From: Desulfobacteraceae bacterium | GTDB taxonomy: Bacteria > Desulfobacterota > Desulfobacteria > Desulfobacterales > Desulfosalsimonadaceae | NCBI GenBank assembly: GCA_011390465.1 | Contig: JAABSH010000018.1 | Coordinates: 1-59,830 of the forward strand | Direction of reading: 5' to 3' | DNA length: 59,830 nt | In this document: in pieces, positions 27,155 to 36,061 of the stretch | Layout of the letters: each line of letters starts with the position of its first letter | Numbering within the stretch: the first letter of the stretch is position 1 | Position numbers and translations under genes: made by a program | The notes under the pieces: model-generated | Told to the model about the DNA's origin: nothing | Databases searched by the model: none | Seen by the model: the letters and a program-made list of their open reading frames with translations, nothing else

Positions 27155-28240
27155 TTATTTTAAATGAAATTTTTCAATGGCTTCCACTGCCTTGACCCAG
27201 CGGTCCGCCATGAGATCGTCCGGCACAATGAGAAAATACCGGCCCCCCTGTTCAAGGGGAACCCCGCCGTCCTGGTCCGCCATCAGCATGCGTTTCCCAT
27301 CAGGATTTAAAAAAAGTTCTCCCCAGGAAAATACAGACCGATAGTTGTCCGGGGCAGATACCCGAAATACCGTTGCAAGATTATCCGAATGATTTTTTTC
27401 GTCCTTTTTTACAGCATTTTTCGCATTACAGGCCTGAGCGATCAGCCCGGTAAATGAAAAACCGCTGTAGCTGGGCCTGTTGTGAAATCCTTTGCCTTCG
27501 CCCACAGTATAGATATCTGCTTCAAGGGTTGAAAAACCGGATGTGGAAAGATCGGTAAAAACGGTTTTTTCAAGATTTGGCCCGGTGATGGTAAATTGTT
27601 TTGCGTGCAGCGGGTCTTCGGCAGGTTCCCGGTCCGTCCAGGTGAATTCCGTTACCTCGATTTCTGTAATTTTTTCCAGGCACCGGTCCGCGTAGCGGTC
27701 CGCCGTAAAGATGATCCGGGGATAGCTTACATCCCGGTGATAACGTTCCATCACCGGCTCAAACACCTCGGGCTGATGGCATTTCCGGCAGCTTTTGTGG
27801 GGAAGAATCGGCGTGCCGGCCCAGGCAACAAAGATTTCAGCAGGGTTGCGGTAAAAAATTTCTCCCCAGGAGACCGCCACGCGGGTATCTGCATTCCGCA
27901 CCACAACGGCCATGTCCACCCCTTTTTTAAATACTTTATCTTTTTTGGCAATGCCAGCGGTTTCCAGCAGGGTCCGCAGGGGCACGCCCCGGAACTGAAA
28001 AACCCCGTGGAATTTTTTTCCGGTGGTCACGTCATTTCGCTGGCACGTTACGGTCTGGAAGTTTTGAAGATCTTTCAGGGACAGGCTTAAGGGGGCGGCC
28101 ACTGATCCCGTGATGGTCAGCTCCGGGCCGTCGGCGGCCGGTACCGGGGCCGCGACAAGCAAAAGACAGCAGACGGCCGGCATCAAATACGGCAGCCGAT
28201 ACAGGAATTGTTTGATTGAATTAATGGTTATACAGGTCAT
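27155..28240 (-). CDS. Exported protein with two molybdopterin-oxidoreductase-like domains
   Basis: A 361-residue protein with a signal peptide (AAPVPAADG). Two repeats of about 150 residues resemble the oxidoreductase molybdopterin-binding (sulfite oxidase-like) fold. The first is LTITGSVAAPLSLSLKDLQNF ... FRGVPLRTLLETAG, ending in a CRKCHQPEVFEPVMERYHRDVSYPR segment. The second ends VFSWGELFLNPDGKRMLMADQDGGVPLEQGGRYFLIVPDD. The invariant cofactor cysteine of sulfite oxidases is not evident; CRKCH could bind metal or, less likely, haem. It sits between ResB/CcsA and WtpABC genes and overlaps resB by ATGA. A role in Mo/W handling or sensing is inference. Confidence 0.7.
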   Translation of the reverse strand: MTCITINSIKQFLYRLPYLMPAVCCLLLVAAPVPAADGPELTITGSVAAPLSLSLKDLQNFQTVTCQRNDVTTGKKFHGVFQFRGVPLRTLLETAGIAKKDKVFKKGVDMAVVVRNADTRVAVSWGEIFYRNPAEIFVAWAGTPILPHKSCRKCHQPEVFEPVMERYHRDVSYPRIIFTADRYADRCLEKITEIEVTEFTWTDREPAEDPLHAKQFTITGPNLEKTVFTDLSTSGFSTLEADIYTVGEGKGFHNRPSYSGFSFTGLIAQACNAKNAVKKDEKNHSDNLATVFRVSAPDNYRSVFSWGELFLNPDGKRMLMADQDGGVPLEQGGRYFLIVPDDLMADRWVKAVEAIEKFHLK

Positions 28241-29082
28241 GGGATTCTCCTTTTCAAGTTATGGCTTACCGCCAGAATATACAATAAAAGACAGAAAATC
28301 ATCAGCGCATAGGTGAGAAAAAAAACTTCATGAATGGGATTTTTTGCCGCCGTCACAATGGCGCCCACCGGCTGATCCGGATGGTTTTCCGCAAGAAAAA
28401 ACCGCCGCAGGGTAATGCGCAGGTCTCCGGTTTTCAACGGGGAAAGCAGGTGCACTGGCCCGTCAGCCACCGGCCGGCCGTGGCGGGTTAGGGTTATGCG
28501 GATGTAATTTTCCGCGATCTTGAACCGGTCTCGGTTCATTTCATGGCGTGCACTTTTTCCCTGTTTTTTTAAAATGGCCGTATCCGCGGTAAAATTCACG
28601 GAAGCCAGATGCAGACAATACCCTTCCGGCAGGTGGACGCTGGTGCCGGGCAACAGTTTGATGCCTTCCTGCTTGAAGCCGATCCCCATATTGGCCAGGT
28701 GGCCGGCCAGGATGCCGATAACCATGATGTGCAGCACAACCAACAGGCTGTTTTTCCATTTATCGTTAAGAAACAGGCGTTTCCAGAGCGTGACACCAAT
28801 GCAGCACACCAGATTTACCACCAGAAAAAAGTTGAGCAGGCAAAGCACCAGAAACCAGGCCGCAAGCCATGCGGGACGGTCTTTTGCGGTCAGCAGCCAG
28901 TCCAGGATCAGGCGGCGGTTCATTTGATAGATGGCGGTGTCGGTTTCCGGAAACAGGGTCAGGACAATGCCTGCGGCCAGCCACACCAGTAGCGCCCCGA
29001 TGAGCCAGAAACTGACGCGCATGGCGGCAAAACGGTGAATTAATCGGCTTTCAGGGTCATGAAATGGGGCAAAAGGTCGCAT
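28237..29082 (-). CDS. resB: ResB-like cytochrome c biogenesis protein
   Basis: A 281-residue membrane protein: an N-terminal helix (FWLIGALLVWLAAGIVLTLF), two central helices (AWFLVLCLLNFFLVVNLVC; LLVVLHIMVIGILAGHLANMG), a periplasmic beta-rich domain of about 90 residues, and a C-terminal helix (VFFLTYALMIFCLLLYILAV). This is the ResB/Ccs1 layout, though short. ResB with CcsA delivers haem to apocytochrome c outside the membrane. Three bases separate it from the CcsA-like gene. A divergent, operon-specific copy is likely rather than the main system II. Confidence 0.75.
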   Translation of the reverse strand: MRPFAPFHDPESRLIHRFAAMRVSFWLIGALLVWLAAGIVLTLFPETDTAIYQMNRRLILDWLLTAKDRPAWLAAWFLVLCLLNFFLVVNLVCCIGVTLWKRLFLNDKWKNSLLVVLHIMVIGILAGHLANMGIGFKQEGIKLLPGTSVHLPEGYCLHLASVNFTADTAILKKQGKSARHEMNRDRFKIAENYIRITLTRHGRPVADGPVHLLSPLKTGDLRITLRRFFLAENHPDQPVGAIVTAAKNPIHEVFFLTYALMIFCLLLYILAVSHNLKRRIP

Positions 29083-29085
29083 AAT

Positions 29086-29865
29086 TTAATAGAGAAAAAG
29101 AAAAACAATGGTAAAGCAGGAAAGGGTGCCCAGCAGCCGCCGTCCCTGAATGCGGCTGAAAAATCCCGGCGGCAGATGGAAATTCAGCATAAAAAGAAAA
29201 AAGATAGCGGTGGACTGGAAAAAATTGCCGCTCCATCGCCAGGAATCGCCCCATCCTTTAAGAGACCAGACGGATCCGGAAAATTCACTGATCAGGAAAA
29301 ACAGCATGCCCAGCATGAACAGAAGGTTCTGGCGGAGAATGAAATTTTTCCAGGACACTGGCGGGCCGCTGTTTTTCAGGGCCGCGGCAAAAAAAATGCC
29401 CACCGTCAGAATAATGCCGGCCGCTACCAGGCGGCAGAAGAAAAAACTTTTCACCCAGGGATTGGCATACATGAAAAAATCATGATTCAGGGTGACCGGC
29501 CCCGCAAAGACAAGCCCGCACAAAAAAACCATTGCTGCGCTGGCCGTCAACAGGGTGGCGGACTGGTTTTTTAGATTTTCCGGATCTTGCCACACCCTCC
29601 GGTGCCTGAAATAAGTTATTCCCGCCACGACCCCTATTGTGGTGACAGACTCAAACAAGCCGTATACCGGCGGGCGCCGTGCCGCCAGGAAAATCAGCGC
29701 AAGATTTGCGGCGGCCCACAGCACGCCCCCGGCAAACAGCCATCCGGCCGGGCCGTGATATTTAAAAACGGCCATTATCAGGGCCGCCAGAAAAAACACA
29801 AGGCAAAGGGTGTGTACGGCAAAAAAAGCTGCCGGCAGGAGCTCGCTTATATCAGATTCCAACAT
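29086..29865 (-). CDS. ccsA: CcsA-like cytochrome c assembly protein
   Basis: A 259-residue protein with about seven to eight membrane helices. The segment PVYGLFESV matches the CcsA motif before helix three. GWGDSWRWSGNFFQSTAIF occupies the place of the tryptophan-rich WWD haem-handling loop but is degenerate. It is encoded just before resB, the normal partner. Family membership is likely; haem-handling ability is uncertain because the WWD motif departs from consensus. Confidence 0.75.
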   Translation of the reverse strand: MLESDISELLPAAFFAVHTLCLVFFLAALIMAVFKYHGPAGWLFAGGVLWAAANLALIFLAARRPPVYGLFESVTTIGVVAGITYFRHRRVWQDPENLKNQSATLLTASAAMVFLCGLVFAGPVTLNHDFFMYANPWVKSFFFCRLVAAGIILTVGIFFAAALKNSGPPVSWKNFILRQNLLFMLGMLFFLISEFSGSVWSLKGWGDSWRWSGNFFQSTAIFFLFMLNFHLPPGFFSRIQGRRLLGTLSCFTIVFLFLY

Positions 29866-30032
29866 GTTCGTCAGGTTTCAAATTTCAGGAATCGGGCACC
29901 GGCCTGGTGTTGCAAAAAATCCGCCGCCGGCACCCGATGATGTTTTTTCAGGTTACGGGTGAATCATTGACGCAACCGATTCTGTCTTTGGGTTTTAACA
30001 ACTGAACCCGGGTAAATAGAAAAACCGGATCA

Positions 30033-32120
30033 TTAAAATGTCAGATCAAATCCAGCCCGGAAATTGCGTCCCCGGCTGGGAAATCCGATTTCTTCTTCAT
30101 AGTCTTCATCAAAAATATTGTCCACTTCCACATGGGCGCTGAACTGGTCGTTGTATTTTTTGGTGCTCAACCGGGCGTTGACAATAAAATAATCCTCCGT
30201 GCGCACGGCCGGGTCATCCGGATAGTCGACAGTGGGCAGGGCGTCATACATTTCATCCACGTAAATACCCCGCAGGTTCAGGTTGGCCAGAATCTTGGGA
30301 ATGGTAATATCACAACCGATGCCGTATTTGTTTTCCGGCACCCCGATGACCCGGTCCGTCACCCGGTTGTCGCTTTCATTGTCCGCGTCATTGTAGGTAT
30401 AATCAAGTTTCAGGCCGAAATAATCACAGGGCCGGATATGAACGGCGGTTTCAAATCCGCGCATGGAAATTTCTTCCATATTGTCATACAGGGCGTCTCC
30501 GGTATAGTCGTCTTCATAATAATCTCTGGAAATCCAGTCTGAAATGTCATGATAATACCCGGCCAGTTCAAACCGCACCCATTTCGAAACATCATATGAA
30601 AATCCCAGGGTGTAGTTGATGCTTTCCTCGGATTCCAGCTCAGGATTGCCGCCTTTGGAGGAATACAGCTGGAAAAGATTGGGGAATTTGGTTTTTTTGG
30701 CCACAGACCCGAAAATTTGGCTTTTGTCCAGGTTCCAGTTGAAACCGATCATGGGGTTGAATTCCGATTCCGTGTCCGCGGTTTCCGCGTCCGCCTGGCC
30801 CAGCAGGTTGTCATCCTTGTCAAGCACATAGTCTTCGGCATCATCCACTTTGAACCAGTCAAAGCTCACCCCGGCAAACACGGACAGGCCGCCTTTGCTG
30901 AGCCATTCCTGTTCCGTGGCCACGGAGCCGGTGCGGGAAAAATAGTCATTAAAGGGCAGATAGGTGTCATCGCGTGCTTCATGGGAATCTCCCCGGTACT
31001 GAAGGGAAACATGGCCCCGGTGCCAGTCCGCCAGGGTGAAATCGGCAATCACGTTGCCGCCCAGGACATAATCCTTGTATTCGCTCACCGCGATGGCAGT
31101 GTCGTATTCCGGGCTGTCGAAACTGGCATATTCATCCTGATGATCATGATAAAAAAGCTTGCCCCGGAAGCTGAGGGTTTTGGAAACATCCTGGCGGCCG
31201 CTCAGGTCAATACCGTAATCATCATACTTGTCATACCGGGAAAACGTGGAAAACCCGGGTGAGTCATTGGATCGCGTGAAAATCCGGTATTCATTGGTGG
31301 CGGGCGGGTGGCCGAAATCAGACTGAATGCTGTGAAACGTCAAAAAGTATTCGCTTTTTTCCGTGGGGTTGAGCCCGATCCGGGCCCACAATTTGTCTGT
31401 GTCATAATCTGAATTTTTGCGAAATCCCCCATCTTCATGAATGCCGTCCATATCCGGCATGAATTTTTTGGCCCGTTTGGCGGTTTCCGGTTCAAAATCA
31501 TCAGACATGCGCCAGCCGTCGGACTGGCGGTGCACATAGGTGAGCCAGTAATTGACATTGCCCACCTGATTGCCGTGGGACAGGGACATGTCAAGGGTGT
31601 CATGCTCTCCCATATCACTCCGGAAGGTAAAGCTGGGATCCGGGGTGCCTTTTTTGGTGACCACGTTGACCACTGCAATCTGGGCGTTGGGGCCGTAAAG
31701 CACGGAGGGGGCGTTTTTGGTAATTTCAATTTTGGAAATGATTTCCACCGGGATCTGGTCCAGGTTGAGTTTGCCGTAATAGGTTTCGTAATACGGAATG
31801 CCGTCGATGAGAAAAAGGGTTTTTTCCTGACCAAATCCATGCACCGATACCTCGGCTTCCCCTTTCCGGCCCCGGGTGACCACCACGCCAGGGGCAAAAC
31901 TCAGGGCTTCGGCCACGGTGTTGCTGTTGGTGGCCATGATATCCTGGACCGTCAGGGTGTCTGAAATGGCGATGCTCTCCACGGAGGTTTTCTCTCCGGT
32001 TACCACGATCTCTCCAAGTTTGTAAAGGTCATTTTGGGTTGCTTCCGGTTTATCTGTTTCCGCTCCCGCAGGGACAGCCAGAAAGCACCCTAAAGCTAAA
32101 AAAAGTAATATTTTTTTCAT
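30033..32120 (-). CDS. TonB-dependent outer membrane receptor
   Basis: A 695-residue receptor: signal peptide (cleavage after PAGA near residue 20), a TonB-box-like GEIVVTGEK, a plug domain (SVESIAISDTL through IEITKNAPSVLYGPNAQIAVVNVVTKKG), then a 22-strand-type barrel with alternating aromatic strands ending in RAGFDLTF with the terminal Phe. Such receptors import scarce compounds across the outer membrane. Its position as first gene of the run ending in wtpABC suggests a tungstate or molybdate compound; a haem or siderophore ligand is an alternative, given CcsA/ResB nearby. The 167-base gap to the CcsA-like gene leaves room for a separate promoter. Confidence 0.92.
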   Translation of the reverse strand: MKKILLFLALGCFLAVPAGAETDKPEATQNDLYKLGEIVVTGEKTSVESIAISDTLTVQDIMATNSNTVAEALSFAPGVVVTRGRKGEAEVSVHGFGQEKTLFLIDGIPYYETYYGKLNLDQIPVEIISKIEITKNAPSVLYGPNAQIAVVNVVTKKGTPDPSFTFRSDMGEHDTLDMSLSHGNQVGNVNYWLTYVHRQSDGWRMSDDFEPETAKRAKKFMPDMDGIHEDGGFRKNSDYDTDKLWARIGLNPTEKSEYFLTFHSIQSDFGHPPATNEYRIFTRSNDSPGFSTFSRYDKYDDYGIDLSGRQDVSKTLSFRGKLFYHDHQDEYASFDSPEYDTAIAVSEYKDYVLGGNVIADFTLADWHRGHVSLQYRGDSHEARDDTYLPFNDYFSRTGSVATEQEWLSKGGLSVFAGVSFDWFKVDDAEDYVLDKDDNLLGQADAETADTESEFNPMIGFNWNLDKSQIFGSVAKKTKFPNLFQLYSSKGGNPELESEESINYTLGFSYDVSKWVRFELAGYYHDISDWISRDYYEDDYTGDALYDNMEEISMRGFETAVHIRPCDYFGLKLDYTYNDADNESDNRVTDRVIGVPENKYGIGCDITIPKILANLNLRGIYVDEMYDALPTVDYPDDPAVRTEDYFIVNARLSTKKYNDQFSAHVEVDNIFDEDYEEEIGFPSRGRNFRAGFDLTF

Positions 32121-32216
32121 TGTCTCAATTCCCCCTTTTGCACAAGCCGGTCAGTATTAAAATAAGTGATTGTAAAGTAGGCAAATAATACAGATGCCAG
32201 GTAAAAAGAAATTTTA

Positions 32217-32246
32217 TTAATAGCGCCATGCATCAATTCCAGTCAA
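32217..32246 (-). promoter_or_regulatory. Candidate promoter of the TonB receptor
   Basis: On the minus strand TTGACT (32246-32241) and TATTAA (32222-32217) are 18 bases apart. The implied leader is about 90 bases. Confidence 0.4.
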
Positions 32247-32270
32247 TTCTTTTTTTAATAATCTTAAAAT

Positions 32271-32307
32271 AGGTAATTTAATAACTATAAATAACTTATA
32301 ATTACCT
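32271..32307. promoter_or_regulatory. Inverted repeat upstream of the TonB receptor promoter
   Basis: AGGTAATT (32271-32278) and AATTACCT (32300-32307) are perfect inverted arms around a very AT-rich core. The site ends about 25 bases upstream of the candidate -35. It could bind a dimeric metal- or oxyanion-responsive regulator; none is encoded nearby and no known consensus was matched. Confidence 0.4.
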
Positions 32308-32358
32308 TTTAAGACCTGTTTCTTTTTATGCATTGAGAAGATGGGGCATTCATAATAT

Positions 32359-32413
32359 AGAAGTTTCGGAACCTGAAGAATCACAAGGGGCTGGCAATTT
32401 TACCGAAACTTCT
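32359..32413. repeat. 11-bp perfect inverted repeat
   Basis: AGAAGTTTCGG (32359-32369) pairs with CCGAAACTTCT (32403-32413) across a 33-base loop. No T-run follows, so it is not a classic terminator. Confidence 0.55.
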
Positions 32414-32680
32414 TTTCAGGAGTGATTGGGGCATTTCTGAAAGCGAATTTTCTTTTTGGTCTTGATACTTTTTGATGCAGAGCACGGAGACGGGGTTGCT
32501 TCCCGCGTGAATACCACGTAAAAGGCTTTGCCAACTCGCGTCTGAAAGCAGCATTTCGCCAATATTGTCATAAACCTGTCGTAAACCGTGTCGCGAAATT
32601 GTGGCAAACATTCAGGCAAGCAAGTATTCTGATGATGAGTTTCAAACAAAGGGTTTTAAGGCCATTCGCGAACGATTCAT

Positions 32681-35350
32681 TTAGGTTTCCTCAATTCTTT
32701 TTATCAGCTCATTTGCAATATTGGGGCTCTCGATTCGCATCATGCTTTCCTGTGCATTGCCATAACTCAGGAGATTAATGCTGCCATACCAGACAATTTT
32801 TTGATCCATCACGGCAAATTTTTGATGGATGTTTGACTTCAAAACAATACTGATATCTTGGCTCCTCAGCAATTCCAGTGCGTTGTCCATAGCAATCTGG
32901 TCTTTTTCCTTGAAGTCTTCCTTGGGTCTTGTCACAACAATCACCCTGGCTTTTTTGTTGGATGCAATTTTTAGATATTGGAGCATCCGCAGCGTTCTTT
33001 TTTGGCGGACAAAGGGGCTGACAATCAAAACTTCCTTTTTGGCATTAACGATGTCGTTGCTGAAAACCGGCAGGAAATTATCTTTATCAAATATGATATC
33101 AAGGGTTTCTGACTGAAGGTTTTCGCCCTTTGCCTTATATCCCATTGACGCATAACCGGTGAGTCGTTTTTGGTACATCTTTTCAAGCATCTTCACGTGA
33201 ATGTCCACATAATCATAGATCTGGACTTCTTTTTTATTTTCAAACAATCTGTGGAGCCGACCGGCATATTGCTGCAATGTCCCTTTCCAGGATACGGGCA
33301 TGGCCAAAAACAAGGTGTCCAGGCGGGGTTCGTCAAAACCCTCACCAATAAAATGCCCTGTCGCCACCAGAATGAGATTTTTATCCGCGGGTGTGTCGGC
33401 AATTTGTTGAAATGCCGCTTTGATTGATTTTTTTCCCATTTTGCCGGTGAGTTTTATAACGTCAGGTATTTTTTCCCCTAATTTTTTCGTCAAAAACTCA
33501 ACATGTGCCGTTCTCAATGTCAAAACAATACAGTTCCTGCCTTGTTGGTAGCTATTCAGCACATCTTCGACAATGAACTGATTACGAATTTCATTATCAA
33601 CAATTTCAGCATAGAGTTCTTGTATGGATAAATCGTTTTCATCAGTGCCCAATAGGCATCGCATCGATGTGAACCGTGGGACAATGAAATGCTCGAACGG
33701 TCTTTTCCGGGCCTGCTTTTTGGCATCATCCCGAAACCGGATGGGACCGCATTGCATAAACAAAATCGGATGGTGGCCATCCTTCCGGGTGGGCGTCGCT
33801 GTGAGGCCATAGATGTATTTTGCATTCGTTGTCTTCAGAATTTTTTCATAAGTAAAGGCTGAAGCGTGATGGCATTCATCGGCAATGATCATTCCATAAT
33901 TTTTGACACAATCATGCACCTTTTCCGGCCGGCTGACCGATTGCATGACGGCAATATCCACGATTCCGGTTAGTGAATTTTTACCGCCGCCCAGCTTCCC
34001 GATGATGCTTCTTTTTTTCTTTTCAGAAGGCTCCGGTTCCGGCAAAGGTTCATTTATGGTCAAAAATTCTGATAACCGCTTCTCCCATTGCGCCAGCAAA
34101 TTGATTTTATCAACCAGGATCAGGGTATTGACTTTTTTCTCAGCAATCAGCTTGATCGCCACGACAGTTTTGCCAAAGGCCGTTGTCCCGGACAGGATGC
34201 CCATATCAAAATTCATCAATTGATGGGTGGCCAGGGACTGTTCATCTCTCAGTAGGCCTTTGAAAACCACATCAATCGGTCTGCCACTGGTTGTCTTGTC
34301 GGTCAGGTGAACATCAACATTATAGTCATCAAACACCGCGCTTAATTCTGTTTCACAGCCCCGCGGCAGGCAGAGATATTCCGGGATCTCCTCCGCGCAG
34401 GAAATAACACGGGCGAGCCCATAAGTTGACAGCCTCATGGCCTGTTTCTTAAAAAACTCCGGATTTTTGAAAGATGCCAGGCGCTTCAGTCGGTTCAGGG
34501 CGCGCTGGGACATTCCTGCCTTGGGTATAAACAGCATGTTGGCGCGCACAATTTTGATCCGCCGGGGAAAATCAATTTTACGCAGCGTGACCTTGACGGT
34601 TTCCCACGGTTTAGGCATTTCTTCTTCGTCGACTTTCAGAACCCCCAGTTCATGGCCATGACAGAGTTCTGAAATAAGATTTTCAACGCGTTCCTGCGAT
34701 AATCGTTGAATGCCGGACAAAAATGCCCATTGGTCATCATAGGATTGAAAATGCTCATCGACAAACACACTGTTTAGATTTTTCCTGGCCGTTTTTTGAA
34801 ACGGAAGCGCTATCAAATTTCCCAAACCGCCCTTGGGCAGGGTATCCTGGCTGGGGAAAAACCGGTCATAGGATTTGAATGTGATTTCGTGGCGCTTGTT
34901 CATGGAATGGGTGAGCAGGGCGGTACCGAATTTCCGTGCCAAAGCGGCAAGCAGTCGGTCTTCAAAAAAGAACCACATATGCCCGCCATTACCGGATCGG
35001 GATCGTTCTACGGCAACAGGAATATCATGTTCCACGCAAACTGCCCTTACAGCGGAAATATCTTTTTGCCAGTCCCCTGCATCAAAGTCGATCGCCAAAA
35101 AATGGCATGTTTCATCCTCACGTATGGGATATATCCCGGCGATAAGGTGGCCTCTCAAGTGGTTTTCAATGACACGTTCATCCAGCCGTGCATAGGACCG
35201 GTTGGTGCATTTTGAGCAGGGTATTTTGGGTTTGCCGCACAACCCGGGCTGCCAAAGGTTTAAGCAGACGGGCGAATATCCGGATGTTCCTTTATTTTTA
35301 TTCTCCCATCTTTTGGCATAGACATCCTCCCGTCCTTTGAATACAGACAT
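32681..35350 (-). CDS. TOTE-type primase-helicase-PLD conflict protein (main frame)
   Basis: This 889-residue frame holds three modules. The first is a TOTE-type archaeo-eukaryotic primase domain with a zinc cluster (CLNLWQPGLCGKPKIPCSKC), the acidic FLAIDFD and SGNGGHMWFFF. The second is an SF2 helicase with Walker A-like SGTTAFGKT, Walker B DECHHA and ATGHFIGEGFDEPR. The third is a C-terminal phospholipase-D-type nuclease with HQKFAVMD and GSINLLSYG. TOTE proteins are linked to conflict or defence systems. The ATG at 35350 has no ribosome site and falls inside a conserved segment (KIQLFMSVFKGREDVYA), so it is probably not the natural start. The missing N-terminus lies in another frame just upstream. 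It borders the BREX locus, divergently. Confidence 0.85.
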   Translation of the reverse strand: MSVFKGREDVYAKRWENKNKGTSGYSPVCLNLWQPGLCGKPKIPCSKCTNRSYARLDERVIENHLRGHLIAGIYPIREDETCHFLAIDFDAGDWQKDISAVRAVCVEHDIPVAVERSRSGNGGHMWFFFEDRLLAALARKFGTALLTHSMNKRHEITFKSYDRFFPSQDTLPKGGLGNLIALPFQKTARKNLNSVFVDEHFQSYDDQWAFLSGIQRLSQERVENLISELCHGHELGVLKVDEEEMPKPWETVKVTLRKIDFPRRIKIVRANMLFIPKAGMSQRALNRLKRLASFKNPEFFKKQAMRLSTYGLARVISCAEEIPEYLCLPRGCETELSAVFDDYNVDVHLTDKTTSGRPIDVVFKGLLRDEQSLATHQLMNFDMGILSGTTAFGKTVVAIKLIAEKKVNTLILVDKINLLAQWEKRLSEFLTINEPLPEPEPSEKKKRSIIGKLGGGKNSLTGIVDIAVMQSVSRPEKVHDCVKNYGMIIADECHHASAFTYEKILKTTNAKYIYGLTATPTRKDGHHPILFMQCGPIRFRDDAKKQARKRPFEHFIVPRFTSMRCLLGTDENDLSIQELYAEIVDNEIRNQFIVEDVLNSYQQGRNCIVLTLRTAHVEFLTKKLGEKIPDVIKLTGKMGKKSIKAAFQQIADTPADKNLILVATGHFIGEGFDEPRLDTLFLAMPVSWKGTLQQYAGRLHRLFENKKEVQIYDYVDIHVKMLEKMYQKRLTGYASMGYKAKGENLQSETLDIIFDKDNFLPVFSNDIVNAKKEVLIVSPFVRQKRTLRMLQYLKIASNKKARVIVVTRPKEDFKEKDQIAMDNALELLRSQDISIVLKSNIHQKFAVMDQKIVWYGSINLLSYGNAQESMMRIESPNIANELIKRIEET

Positions 35351-35577
35351 GAAAAGTTGTATTTTAGTGAAGGTATCGGCGTGTTTGGTGATGGACGGGG
35401 TCGAAACAATATTTTCGAATTTTTGCTCTGAAGCCAGTTGGCTGCCAGTCTTACACGGTTGACTTTCAGGCGATATGCCGGCAGTTGCATGAACCAGGCT
35501 TTTTGATTTTCAACTTTTAAAAGCTGGTTTTCTTTCAGCAGGTTCTTGTATTTTTCAAATAACTCCTCGGTGTTCAT
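35351..35577 (-). pseudogene. Out-of-frame N-terminus of the TOTE gene
   Basis: From the ATG at 35577 the sequence reads MNTEELFEKYKNLLKENQ, the coiled-coil start expected for TOTE primases. After about 25 codons the matching frame changes by -1 near the five-A run at 35504-35500 (minus strand). The other frame then continues without a stop through SQLASEQKFENIVSTP and FTKIQLF into the main gene. The junction is not a canonical X-XXY-YYZ slippery heptamer, so a one-base indel (mutation or sequencing error) is more likely than programmed frameshifting. If joined, the protein would be about 965 residues. Confidence 0.7.
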
Positions 35578-35718
35578 GTGCTGAAGATGCCTTTCGATAG
35601 ATATTCAGCTGTTTTTCTATCAAAATTTTAACCTAAACACAATCAAAGTCAAGGTGGACAATACTCAATCAAACGGCATTTCAGCCGGATAAAACCGGAT
35701 AGAAACGGAATCTGGCTG

Positions 35719-35746
35719 TTGACTTTTTCATCTTTTACTCCATAAT
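35719..35746 (+). promoter_or_regulatory. Candidate promoter of the BREX operon
   Basis: TTGACT (35719-35724) and CATAAT (35741-35746) are 16 bases apart, each five of six to consensus. This lies about 115 bases before the HTH gene that begins the BREX locus. Confidence 0.5.
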
Positions 35747-35860
35747 CATTTATTATTCATCAGGATCGTAGAACAGATAAATATGGAAACCAGCGGGCCG
35801 ATTGGTTTTCCGCCCACTTTATCCGCCGTCAAAAAACGGCAACCCCCTGGAGACAACGCA

Positions 35861-36061
35861 ATGGAAGACAGATGGCTGTCTGTGGATGAAATCGGGACCT
35901 ATCTCGGCGTCACCCGGGATACGGTTTATAAATGGATTAATGGAAAGGCAATGCCGGCCCATAAAATCGGGCGGCTGTGGAAGTTCAAAAAAGATGAAGT
36001 TGATAACTGGGTTCGAACAGGTGGGGCAGGAGATGGCAGGCGTGACCGTGGCGCAAAATAG
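35861..36061 (+). CDS. Excisionase-type HTH protein at head of BREX locus
   Basis: A 66-residue protein of the MerR/excisionase-like HTH_17 type: WLSVDEIGTYLGVTRDTVYKW, then KIGRLWKFKKDEVDNW, and a short basic tail. It probably binds DNA. The ATG at 35861 was chosen because the domain starts there; 26 upstream in-frame codons add nothing recognisable. Its 3' end overlaps the start of brxA by about 29 bases, so it belongs to the BREX transcript and may regulate it. Confidence 0.8.
   Translation: MEDRWLSVDEIGTYLGVTRDTVYKWINGKAMPAHKIGRLWKFKKDEVDNWVRTGGAGDGRRDRGAK

Larger units (their letters stand above)
32121..32680. other. Non-coding stretch upstream of TonB receptor and downstream of TOTE gene
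   Basis: No convincing gene lies in these 560 bases. The left half is AT-rich and holds a promoter candidate and an inverted repeat (separate entries). A second inverted repeat lies at 32359-32413. The 32420-32680 part has short open frames on the minus strand without start signals or family features and may be decayed DNA. Confidence 0.45.

Noticed and set aside
32121-32300. Molybdenum-cofactor or tungsten riboswitch upstream of the TonB receptor
   Set aside because: The leader of about 90 bases is short and AT-rich; no conserved multi-stem structure could be drawn.
32359-32413. Terminator for the TOTE gene or the receptor
   Set aside because: An 11-bp inverted repeat is present but the loop is 33 bases and no T-run follows on either strand.
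32381-32649. Short overlapping minus-strand ORFs upstream of the TonB receptor
   Set aside because: No ribosome site, no recognisable domain, two frames equally open; listed only as non-coding stretch.
35490-35515. Programmed -1 frameshift in the TOTE gene
   Set aside because: The codons around the five-A run do not form a canonical X-XXY-YYZ heptamer in the upstream frame, and no obvious stimulatory stem was identified.
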